NCBI GenBank assembly: GCA_030152105.1
Contig: JASLIH010000210.1
Coordinates: forward strand, 1-5,304
DNA: 5,304 nucleotides
Origin: Actinomycetes bacterium
GTDB taxonomy: Bacteria; Actinomycetota; CALGFH01
Direction of reading: 5' to 3'
The notes under the pieces were generated by a model. It searched no databases. It had not been told where the DNA came from and saw only the letters and a program-made list of their open reading frames with translations. Shown here piece after piece: positions 1-5,304 of this stretch. Position 1 is the stretch's first letter, and each line of letters opens with the position of its first letter. Made by a program: the position numbers and the translations under genes.

Positions 1-143
1 TCGAGCAGGAAGGCGCAGCCGAGCGCGCCAGCCGTCATGGTAATCCGCAGCCACAGCACCAGGCGCGCCGCCGGCAGCTCCAGACCCGGCCGCACGGCGA
101 GCGCGAGCAGGCCGAGGCTCAGGGCGAACCCGGCCAGCGGCAG
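1..143 (-). pseudogene. Fragment of a multi-pass membrane protein, cut by the window edge
   Basis: Reading leftward from about 143, one minus-strand frame stays open to the window edge and encodes 47 residues rich in Leu, Ala, Gly and Val. It contains LPLAGFALSLGLLALAV, then a short polar link with PGLELPAARL, then a second hydrophobic stretch ending GALGCAFLL. This looks like two membrane helices. No ATG, GTG or TTG start with a ribosome binding site lies in this frame near 143; upstream the frame runs back into the sigma factor gene. ECF sigma genes of actinobacteria are often followed by a membrane anti-sigma factor or by ABC transporter genes, so this is most likely the remainder of such a downstream gene with its beginning missing. 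The exact family cannot be told from 47 residues. Confidence 0.45.
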
Positions 144-598
144 CGGGTGGTGAGCCCGTCCAGCACGGTCGCCTGCAGGACCGCCTGCAGCTCCGGCGCG
201 AGCCGGTTCAGCGCCCGGATCACCTCGCGGTGCTCCAGCGTGGCCAGGGCCTGCTCCTCGGCGCTGGCGGCATCCGGGATCCGCCGACGGCCGAGGAGAC
301 TCGCGAGCCGCCCCTGGGCGGCGACGCCACGCTGGGCGTCCAGCAGGCGCCGGACGGCGATCCCCCAGATCCAGGCGCCCACCGCACCCCGACCACGGAA
401 GCGCCCGGCGTCACGCCAGACCACCAGGAAGGTCTCCTGGGCGACCTGGTCGGCCAGGTCCGGGTTGGCGGTACGCTGGCGCAGCCGCACCAGCAGCCAG
501 GGGGCGTGCTGGTCGTACAGGACCCCGAACGCCTCCGGGTCCCCCTCGGCCACCGCCGCCAGCAGCTCAGCGTCGGTCGGGACCCGATCGGGGTTCAT
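119..598 (-). pseudogene. ECF-type RNA polymerase sigma factor, truncated in region 4
   Basis: Sigma factors of this group direct RNA polymerase to a small regulon, usually in response to envelope or redox stress. The frame from the ATG at 598 gives 159 residues. Region 2 is clear: AFGVLYDQHAPWLL, then DLADQVAQETFLVVWRDAGRF, then GAWIWGIAVRRLLDAQRG, which matches the core-binding and -10 recognition helices. The start of region 4 is also clear (REVIRALNRLAPELQAVL, then LDGLTTR). After LDGLTTR a family member should continue with the helix-turn-helix (EAA..LG.P.GTVK.R). Here the frame gives only CRWPGSP and stops. The -35 reading helix is therefore missing and the protein should not work as a normal sigma factor. 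The second ATG (598) is preferred over the one at 604 because an AGG lies seven bases before it. It is divergent from the small membrane protein gene that starts near 673. Confidence 0.8.
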
Positions 599-672
599 GC
601 TCATGCCTGATTGTCGGTGCAGGCGCCGCCGCGGTTCACCCCAGCCGCACGGACAGCCCACAGCGGCTGCGA

Positions 673-1028
673 ATGACGCTGGTTGCGCTGACCTTCTTCC
701 TGGGCACGGCGGTGTTCGCCATGCCCCTGATCGCCGGTTCGGGCCGCTGTGCTGGCCGGCCGTGGCCATTCTCGCCGGGGTGCTGCTCGTCCTGGCCGAG
801 GTCATGTCCTCGCAGGTGCTGCTGAGCCAGATCGGGAACTTCCTGATCTGGAGCGGCAGTGCCGTCTTCGCCTGGCTGCTGGTTCGCGGCGAGGTGGGCG
901 CGCCGGCGGGGGCAGGTACAGGCGAGGCGCGCTCGGTGCTGGCTAGCGCAGTACTCCAGGCCCTTGCTGGTCTTGATGCGCTCTTCGATTGCCAGGTGGC
1001 GCAGATTTTGACCAGTATGTGCGGATGA
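673..1028 (+). pseudogene. Small three-helix membrane protein, apparently frameshifted
   Basis: From the ATG at 673 the reading starts MTLVALTFFLGTAVFAMPLIAGSG, a good membrane helix, then turns into Cys/Arg/Pro-rich sequence and stops at 823-825. One frame over, from about 744, the sequence continues LCWPAVAILAGVLLVLAEV and VLLSQIGNFLIWSG / SAVFAWLLVRGE, two further membrane helices, and runs to the TGA at 1026-1028. Joining the frames near 740-747 makes a coherent three-helix protein of roughly 85 residues plus a low-complexity tail; a missing base (or two extra bases) would explain the shift. The reading after about 930 no longer looks like membrane protein and may not belong to the original gene. 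No strong ribosome binding site precedes 673. No function can be assigned. It could be a real frameshift or a sequencing error. Confidence 0.45.
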
Positions 1029-1822
1029 GCGACAGCGAGCCCACAGTCGGCCCAACCGAGTCAAGGTCGATCGAGCCGTCGACAATGCGCCAGAGGCTGG
1101 TCCCCAGTGCGTTGGCGGTGCTCGGCTTGGGGCTGGCCGCCACCGGCGTCGCTGCCGTGTTTCTGGCCGAGAGTGACACTGGAGCGGCGGCGCTGCTGAC
1201 CATCGGCGTGGTCCTTGTCCTCTTCGCCGCCGTCGGCGACCGGCTGGAGTCCTTGCGGTATGGCGATTTCGAGCTTGTCCTGCGCCGCAAGGCCGACGAG
1301 GCGGCAAGGCGCGGCGACATCGTCGAGGCCAAGGCGCTCCAGCGTGCCGCGGACACTGTCGCGCAACGCGTCGCGAGGCTTGCCCGCTCCTATACGACCG
1401 TGCGTGGGACCATGCCTGCTGGACTCCAGCGGACAGCGGAGATGGACCGCATCATCCATGAGGCCGAGACGAACGCTGATAGGCCCGACATCGACCAGGA
1501 GGAGGTCCTTAGCCTTCTCTGGACCGGTTCGGAGGGAGCTCGCGTGTGGGCCCTCGGTGTTCTGAAGGGGCGACCCGACCTTGCCACCACCCGTGCCGTC
1601 CTCGAGGCAGTGCAGCGGCCGGACCAGATGTTCGACCAGTTTCATGCGCTCCTGCTCGCGGAGCGCTTTGTCTCGCTTTCGGACACTCGAACCTGGGCTC
1701 GCGAACGGATTGCGGCCGCCGTGCGAGCCCAGCTGGAGTCCGGAGCGCTCGGCACAGATCACAACTCCATCGAAGCGGCGAAGCGAGTGCTCCACCAGGT
1801 GAGCAAGCGCACAAACGATTGA
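1025..1822 (+). CDS. Membrane-anchored helical protein of unknown function
   Basis: The 265-residue protein starts with a polar segment of about 24 residues. Two hydrophobic helices follow, about residues 25-48 and 53-71, joined by a short Glu/Ser/Asp turn. Then comes a charged, probably coiled helical stretch (about 75-150; GDRLESLRYGDFELVLRRKA). The C-terminal domain (about 158-262) is helical and includes LLWTGSEGARVWALGVL and QRPDQMFDQFHALLLAERF, which is reminiscent of HEAT-like helical packing. There are no obvious catalytic motifs. I infer a helical hairpin in the membrane with the large C-terminal part in the cytoplasm. The ATG at 1025 is chosen because it overlaps the stop of the preceding frame as ATGA and begins a typical polar N-terminus. 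A TTG at 989 and a GTG at 1019 are possible alternatives, and no clear Shine-Dalgarno sequence is present for any of them. Codons ending in T or A are more frequent than in the genes to the right. I do not recognise a named family. Confidence 0.8.
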   Translation: MSDSEPTVGPTESRSIEPSTMRQRLVPSALAVLGLGLAATGVAAVFLAESDTGAAALLTIGVVLVLFAAVGDRLESLRYGDFELVLRRKADEAARRGDIVEAKALQRAADTVAQRVARLARSYTTVRGTMPAGLQRTAEMDRIIHEAETNADRPDIDQEEVLSLLWTGSEGARVWALGVLKGRPDLATTRAVLEAVQRPDQMFDQFHALLLAERFVSLSDTRTWARERIAAAVRAQLESGALGTDHNSIEAAKRVLHQVSKRTND

Positions 1823-1907
1823 CCGAGTGCATTGCGGTGTCCACGTGCAAGGGGCGTCCGCCTGTTAGCAGGTACGCCGGCGGGGTAGATGGCGCTCCTT
1901 GGTGGGT

Positions 1908-1928
1908 CGGTGATCTGTGTGCTCACCG
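1908..1928. terminator. Weak hairpin between convergent genes
   Basis: CGGTGA at 1908-1913 and TCACCG at 1923-1928 form a perfect 6-bp stem with a 9-base loop. The flanking GGGT (1904-1907) could also pair with ACCC (1936-1939) across a bulge. It lies between a plus-strand gene ending at 1822 and a minus-strand gene ending at 1984, where a two-way terminator would be expected. No T-run follows on either strand, so it is not a classical intrinsic terminator. The rest of the 161-base gap shows nothing recognisable. Confidence 0.25.
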
Positions 1929-1983
1929 TCTCACCACCCGGGCTGGCCATCGGCCCTGGGACCGAACTGCCCCCACCGTCCGG

Positions 1984-2856
1984 TCAGAAGGGGATGTTGA
2001 TGAACGGTGAGCTGTAGTCGGGGGCGTGGGCCAGGACCGACTCCGCCTCGGCGCGGCTGCTGTCGGCCAGACGGCGCTCGGCCTCGATGACCAGGGGCAG
2101 CAGGCGGACGTCGCCGGGGGTCGCGATGCCGGTCACCTCGGGATGCGACAGCACCCAGGCCACCGCGGCACCAATCCGCTCCTGGTCGTCGAACGGCTCG
2201 TACCAGGTCGTGTACCCGTGCTCGACCGGCTCCGGCCAGTTCCGCCGCGACGCCGCCTTGATGATCATCAACCCCACATCCCGGGCCTGGACCTCGGCGA
2301 CCAGGGCCTGGTAGTCGGCCAGGTACACCGGGTCCTGCCCGAGCACGTAGTTGAGCGGGGTGAGGACCGTGTCGAAGGCGAACCGCGCCAGGGCTTCGAG
2401 ATGGGTGGCCGGGGCCTGGTGGCCGTGGCCGGTGATCCCGATCGCGCCGGCCAGCCCCTCGTCCCGGGCCCGGACCATCGCCTCCAGCGACCCTCCCGGA
2501 CCGGTGACCAGGTCCAGCTCGGCCAGGTCGCCGACGGCGTGCACCTGGATGAGGTCGAGGTGGTCAGTCTGGAGCCGTTCCAAGCTCCGGTTGATCTGCG
2601 CCCACGCCTGATCGCGGTCCCGCAGGCCGGTCTTGGACGCCAGGAAGACCCGGTCCCGGATGCGACCCATCCACGGGCCCAGCCGCAGCTCGGCCTCGCC
2701 GTAGCTGGCCGCGACATCGAAATGGTTGATCCCGGAATCCAGGGCCAGCTGGACCGAGGCATCGGCGGTGTCCTGGTCGACCTCGGCCAGGGCGGCCGCG
2801 CCGTAGATCAGGACCGAACTCCGATGGCCAAGGCGACCAAGCCTGCGCTGCTGCAC
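1984..2856 (-). CDS. Aldo/keto reductase
   Basis: This is a predicted NAD(P)H-dependent cytoplasmic oxidoreductase that reduces aldehydes or ketones to alcohols; the substrate is unknown. Numbered from the GTG at 2856 it has 290 residues. The family's catalytic tetrad is visible: Asp47 and Tyr52 in HFDVAASYGEAE, Lys75 in LASKTG and His106 in LIQVHAV. The barrel continues with GAIGITGHGH and DTVLTPLNYVL. Near the C-terminus AAVAWVLSHPEVTGIATPGD matches the helix and loop that bind the cofactor phosphate end. No C-terminal cysteine cluster is present, so it is not the ferredoxin-like fused subgroup. The GTG start is preferred over an in-frame TTG at 2904 because of AGGGAG eight bases upstream and because the protein then begins with the normal first strand. 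It is the last gene of the minus-strand block, about 170 bases after the flavoprotein gene, and may be co-transcribed or separately promoted. Confidence 0.92.
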   Translation of the reverse strand: MQQRRLGRLGHRSSVLIYGAAALAEVDQDTADASVQLALDSGINHFDVAASYGEAELRLGPWMGRIRDRVFLASKTGLRDRDQAWAQINRSLERLQTDHLDLIQVHAVGDLAELDLVTGPGGSLEAMVRARDEGLAGAIGITGHGHQAPATHLEALARFAFDTVLTPLNYVLGQDPVYLADYQALVAEVQARDVGLMIIKAASRRNWPEPVEHGYTTWYEPFDDQERIGAAVAWVLSHPEVTGIATPGDVRLLPLVIEAERRLADSSRAEAESVLAHAPDYSSPFINIPF

Positions 2857-2864
2857 GGCACCCA

Positions 2865-2870
2865 CTCCCT
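2865..2870 (-). promoter_or_regulatory. Ribosome binding site for the aldo/keto reductase
   Basis: The minus strand reads AGGGAG here, eight bases before the GTG at 2856. It is the best Shine-Dalgarno match near this gene and decides the GTG start over the upstream TTG at 2904. Confidence 0.6.
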
Positions 2871-2981
2871 GTTCGGGCGGCAATCTCGGACCCCACTCCG
2901 GCAATGGTCGGCACCGATCCGGCAGTAGGACGACCCAAGGCTACCCACCTCCACGCCGCCGTTCCAGGGCTTGGCAATCCC

Positions 2982-2996
2982 CCACCCTGCGGGTGG
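2982..2996. terminator. Short GC hairpin after the flavoprotein gene
   Basis: CCACCC, a TGC loop and GGGTGG form a perfect 6-bp stem about 30 bases past the flavoprotein stop on the minus strand. No T-run follows on that strand, so termination would have to be T-independent or partial. It sits in the 169-base gap before the aldo/keto reductase and could separate the two genes or merely attenuate read-through. The rest of this gap shows no clear promoter boxes. Confidence 0.3.
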
Positions 2997-3025
2997 ATGC
3001 GCCCGGCTGAAGGCGGCTCGCCAAG

Positions 3026-4396
3026 CTAGGGGGAAGCGCGCACCGCCGCCGACGCCTGGCGGGCGGCGACCAGGATCGGGTCCCAGACTGGTGAGAACGG
3101 CGGCGCGTAGGCCAGGTCCAGGGCGGTCATCTCCTCGACCGTCATGTGGTTCCACAGGGCCGTGGCGGCGGTGTCGATCCGCTTGGCCGAGCCCTGGTTC
3201 CCGACGATCTGGGCGCCCAGCAGCCGCCCGGTGTGGCGTTCGGCGGTCATCTTGACCGTCAGGCGCTGGGTGCCCGGGAAATACGCCGCCCGGGTGCCCG
3301 AGCGGATGGTCACGGTCACATAGCCAAACCCGGCGTGGTGGGCGTCACGTTCGCGGAGCCCGGTCCGGGCGATCTCCAGGTTGAACACCTTGCTGACCGC
3401 GGTGCCCACGACCCCCGGGAAGGTGGCATAGGAGCCGCCGACGTTGTGGCCGATCACCCGGCCGTGCTTGTTGGCGTGGGTGCCCAGTGGCACGTGCTGG
3501 TATTGGCCGGAGACCAGGTTGAGGACCTCCACACAGTCCCCGCCCGCCCACAGGTGGTCGTGGCCCAGCACGCGCATCTGCACGTCGGTGCGGATGCCGC
3601 CGTGATCGCCCAGCGGCAGCCCGGCCGCATCGGCCAGGGCCGTGTTGGGGCGGGCCCCGGTGCCCAGGACGACCACGTCGGCCGGGACGCTCCCGTCGGT
3701 GGTGACGACCGACCGGACCCGGCCGGCGCCGTCGCTGTCAAAGCCCTTGACGGTCGTGTCCGTGTGGACGTCGATGCCGAGGTCTTCCATCGCCCGATGC
3801 ACCATCTCGCCCATGTCCGGGTCCAGCGTTGTCATCGGCTGCCGGGCCTGGTCGATGACCGTCACCGCCATGTCCCGGCGCACCAGCGCCTCGGCCATCT
3901 CAAGGCCGATATAGCCTCCGCCCACCACCACCGCATGGCGCGGCCGGCGCCACTCCAGGTGCGTCAGGAGCGCCTCGCCGTCGTCCAGCGTCTGCACCCC
4001 GAGCACGCCGAGGGCGTCCACACCCGGCAGCAGTGGCCGCACCGGGATGGCGCCGGTCGCGACGACCAGGTCGTCAAAGCCCTCCCGGTAGCGCCTGCCC
4101 GACGCCAGGTCGCGAACCGCGACCTGGCCCGCCTGGACGTCGATCGCCTCCACGTCGGTGAGCATGCGCAGGTCGATGCCGTTGCGCCGGTGCTCCTCGG
4201 GGGAGCGGGCGACCAGGTCCTCCTCGTCCCGGACGTCACCGGCCACCCAGTAGGGAATGCCGCAGGCCGAGTAGGAGCTGTGCGCCCCGCGCTCGAACGC
4301 GATGACCTCCAGCTTGTCGCCTCGCAGCCGCTTGGCCTGGGAGGCCGCGCTCATCCCGGCGGCGTCCCCGCCGATGACGACCAACCGCTCGGTCAT
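3026..4396 (-). CDS. CoA-disulfide-reductase-type FAD/NAD(P)H oxidoreductase
   Basis: This 456-residue flavoprotein belongs to the pyridine nucleotide-disulfide oxidoreductase superfamily, in the single-cysteine branch that includes CoA-disulfide reductase, NADH oxidase/peroxidase and persulfide reductase. The N-terminal FAD site is VVIGGDAAGMSAASQAKR (residues 6-23). The redox cysteine is Cys45 in SYSACGIPY. ATGAIP is at 113-118, the NAD(P)H site GGGYIGLE at 159-166, GTGARPN at 245-251 and the second FAD motif WAGGDC at 283-288. The C-terminal dimerisation domain carries AYAPPFSP (Tyr430), close to the tyrosine-containing YAPPYS segment of known CoA-disulfide reductases. Length is typical, and no rhodanese domain is fused. 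GAGGGAAG lies ten bases before the ATG and supports this start. The gene follows the OsmC gene by 57 bases, which suggests one transcript. Substrate (CoA disulfide, polysulfide, peroxide or oxygen) cannot be settled from sequence. Confidence 0.93.
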   Translation of the reverse strand: MTERLVVIGGDAAGMSAASQAKRLRGDKLEVIAFERGAHSSYSACGIPYWVAGDVRDEEDLVARSPEEHRRNGIDLRMLTDVEAIDVQAGQVAVRDLASGRRYREGFDDLVVATGAIPVRPLLPGVDALGVLGVQTLDDGEALLTHLEWRRPRHAVVVGGGYIGLEMAEALVRRDMAVTVIDQARQPMTTLDPDMGEMVHRAMEDLGIDVHTDTTVKGFDSDGAGRVRSVVTTDGSVPADVVVLGTGARPNTALADAAGLPLGDHGGIRTDVQMRVLGHDHLWAGGDCVEVLNLVSGQYQHVPLGTHANKHGRVIGHNVGGSYATFPGVVGTAVSKVFNLEIARTGLRERDAHHAGFGYVTVTIRSGTRAAYFPGTQRLTVKMTAERHTGRLLGAQIVGNQGSAKRIDTAATALWNHMTVEEMTALDLAYAPPFSPVWDPILVAARQASAAVRASP

Positions 4397-4453
4397 GTCA
4401 GCACCGCTTCCCTCGGCTCGGTCGTCGGAAGGCCCATGACGGGCGCTGGTCGA

Positions 4454-4879
4454 TCAGGCCCGGTCAATGGTGGTGCGGATCTCGGTGCCAGCCCGCACAG
4501 CTCTGGTGACCGGCGTCTTCTCGGCGATCTCGGCCAGCCTCGCGCGCTGGTCGTCGTCAAGTGGGCCGAGCAAGGTGATCGCACGGTCGATCCACCGAGT
4601 CGCCCCGTCCTGCACCCTATAGGTGAGCTGGACATTGAGGCCTTCCAGCGGCCAGTCCCTGCGGTCGGCGTACATCCGCAGGGTGATCGCGGTACAGGCG
4701 CCGAGTCCCGACAGGAGGAGCCCGAACGGGGTCGGGCCGCTGTCGGCCCCGCCGTGGTCGACCGGCTCGTCGGCACGGAGCCGATGCTGGCCGGCCTGGA
4801 TGTCGACCTGGTAGCGGTCGGTGCCGATCCTGGCGGTGGCGTGGGCGACCTTGTGCACCTCCCTATGGGCCGTGGCCAT
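4454..4879 (-). CDS. OsmC-family protein
   Basis: OsmC/Ohr proteins are small homodimeric cytoplasmic thiol peroxidases that reduce organic hydroperoxides; some subgroups have no proven activity. This one has 141 residues, the usual size. The central helix motif is present: SGPTPFGLLLSGLGACTAITLRMYADRR, split here at about residues 48-63 and 64-74, with Cys62 as the peroxidatic position. The second conserved cysteine normally lies in a CPVHR-like motif; here the segment is KTPVTRAV with Thr122 in its place. The protein therefore has only one conserved cysteine and may use an external thiol or bind ligands. The ATG at 4879 shares one base with the stop of the upstream hexapeptide-repeat gene (TGATG) and lacks its own strong Shine-Dalgarno, so translation is probably coupled. 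Its neighbour downstream is a thiol-disulfide flavoprotein, a plausible reducing partner. Confidence 0.9.
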   Translation of the reverse strand: MATAHREVHKVAHATARIGTDRYQVDIQAGQHRLRADEPVDHGGADSGPTPFGLLLSGLGACTAITLRMYADRRDWPLEGLNVQLTYRVQDGATRWIDRAITLLGPLDDDQRARLAEIAEKTPVTRAVRAGTEIRTTIDRA

Positions 4880-5304
4880 CACAACCGGACCAGGGTCTCC
4901 AGGGCTTCGCGGGTCAGCGCCCACGACGGCCGCTGCGGGGCCGCTTCGAGGGTGCCGGTGACCTGGGCCGGGAAGCCGTCCAGGACCGAACGGGCCGGGA
5001 ACTGGGCCCGCTGCTTGACGCAGGCGCCGGCGCCGACGACCGACTCGCGCCCGACCCGGCTCCAGTCGCACACGATCGCCGCCGGCTCCACGACCGAACC
5101 GGCCTCGATGTGGCAGCCGTGGATCATCGCTCCCGGCCCGATCACGACGTCGTCCTCGACGATCAGCTCGTTGTCGGGCAGCAGGTGCAGGACGGTGTTC
5201 TCCAGGATCTGCACCCTGGCGCCGATCCGGACCGGGCCGTGGGAGTCGCCGATGATCTTGACCCCGGCCCCGATGATCGTGTCCTCGCCGACGATGACGT
5301 CCCC
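4879..5304 (-). CDS. Gamma-carbonic-anhydrase-like hexapeptide-repeat protein (5' end outside the window)
   Basis: The frame is open from the right edge and gives 141 residues of a left-handed beta-helix protein with repeated I/V-G-x-x patterns (VIVGEDTIIGAGVKIIG, then VRIGARVQILENTVLH, then DDVVIGPGAMIHGCHI). The end (FPARSVLDGFPAQVTGTL) is the usual closing turn of gamma-carbonic anhydrase-like proteins, followed by a C-terminal helix. Metal ligands in the family are three histidines. Here the VLH His (residue 40 of the visible part) and the IHGC His (62) are present, but the one expected in IGHGA is Pro57. Zinc binding and carbonic anhydrase activity are doubtful, and an acyl-binding or structural role is possible. 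The N-terminus lies beyond 5304. It overlaps the OsmC gene by one base. A GTG at 5214 is not a believable start since the repeats continue upstream. Confidence 0.85.
   Translation of the reverse strand, partial: GDVIVGEDTIIGAGVKIIGDSHGPVRIGARVQILENTVLHLLPDNELIVEDDVVIGPGAMIHGCHIEAGSVVEPAAIVCDWSRVGRESVVGAGACVKQRAQFPARSVLDGFPAQVTGTLEAAPQRPSWALTREALETLVRL

Noticed and set aside
605..640. ECF-type autoregulatory promoter before the sigma gene
   Set aside because: The minus strand has TGAACC followed 16 bases later by CGA, which loosely recalls the GGAAC/CGTC pattern, but both boxes are imperfect and the start codon would be too close.
147..1028. Long plus-strand open frame of 293 codons
   Set aside because: Its first 450 bases are antisense to the clear sigma factor frame and give Arg/Ser-rich nonsense. 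Only the stretch after about 744 looks like protein.
1061..1795. 244-codon minus-strand open frame
   Set aside because: It is antisense to the membrane-anchored protein and has no recognisable motifs or ribosome binding site.
1823..1983. Small RNA or attachment site in the convergent gap
   Set aside because: Only short imperfect inverted repeats are present, with no tRNA-like structure, direct repeats or promoter.
2026..2928. 300-codon plus-strand open frame
   Set aside because: It is antisense to the aldo/keto reductase, whose catalytic tetrad is intact. Long antisense frames are normal in GC-rich coding DNA.
4393..4776. 127-codon minus-strand frame overlapping the OsmC gene
   Set aside because: It is an Arg/Ser/Pro/Thr-rich out-of-frame shadow, while the OsmC frame carries the conserved motif.
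4880..5071. N-terminal extension of the OsmC protein to an upstream start near 5071
   Set aside because: The extension is Arg/Gly/Pro-rich, overlaps the beta-helix gene in another frame and is not expected for the family. The ATG at 4879 gives the usual length.

Overview
The window is GC-rich bacterial DNA. Its genes end almost every codon in G or C, and its GTG start, short-spaced gene pairs and protein families suggest a high-GC actinobacterium. This is inferred from composition and gene types; no rRNA or marker gene is present to fix the taxon. No tRNA, rRNA, CRISPR array or complete mobile element was seen.

Left part (1-1028) is a damaged locus. On the minus strand an ECF-type RNA polymerase sigma factor begins at 598 and reads well through regions 2 and 4.1. 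It breaks inside the region 4 DNA-binding helix, and directly after the break a different frame encodes a hydrophobic membrane-protein fragment that runs off the left edge. Divergent from it, a small three-helix membrane protein starts near 673 but changes frame near 740-747. Either this locus is decaying or the underlying assembly has errors here.

Middle part (1025-1822, plus) is one intact gene for a membrane-anchored, mostly helical protein of unknown function. Its codon use is looser than that of the neighbouring genes. It converges on the minus-strand block across a 161-base gap that holds a weak hairpin.

Right part (1984-5304) is four minus-strand genes read right to left: a gamma-carbonic-anhydrase-like hexapeptide-repeat protein (start lies outside the window), an OsmC-family protein that overlaps it by one base, a CoA-disulfide-reductase-type flavoprotein, and, after about 170 bases, an aldo/keto reductase. 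The first three look like one transcription unit; the reductase may be read through or have its own promoter. The set points to thiol, peroxide and carbonyl redox housekeeping. Two of the members lack a residue expected in the classical enzyme: the OsmC protein has Thr at the second cysteine position, and the carbonic-anhydrase-like protein has Pro where a zinc-binding His is usual. No clearly new multi-gene system is visible. The best leads are the broken sigma locus, the unknown membrane-anchored protein and the two substituted active sites.
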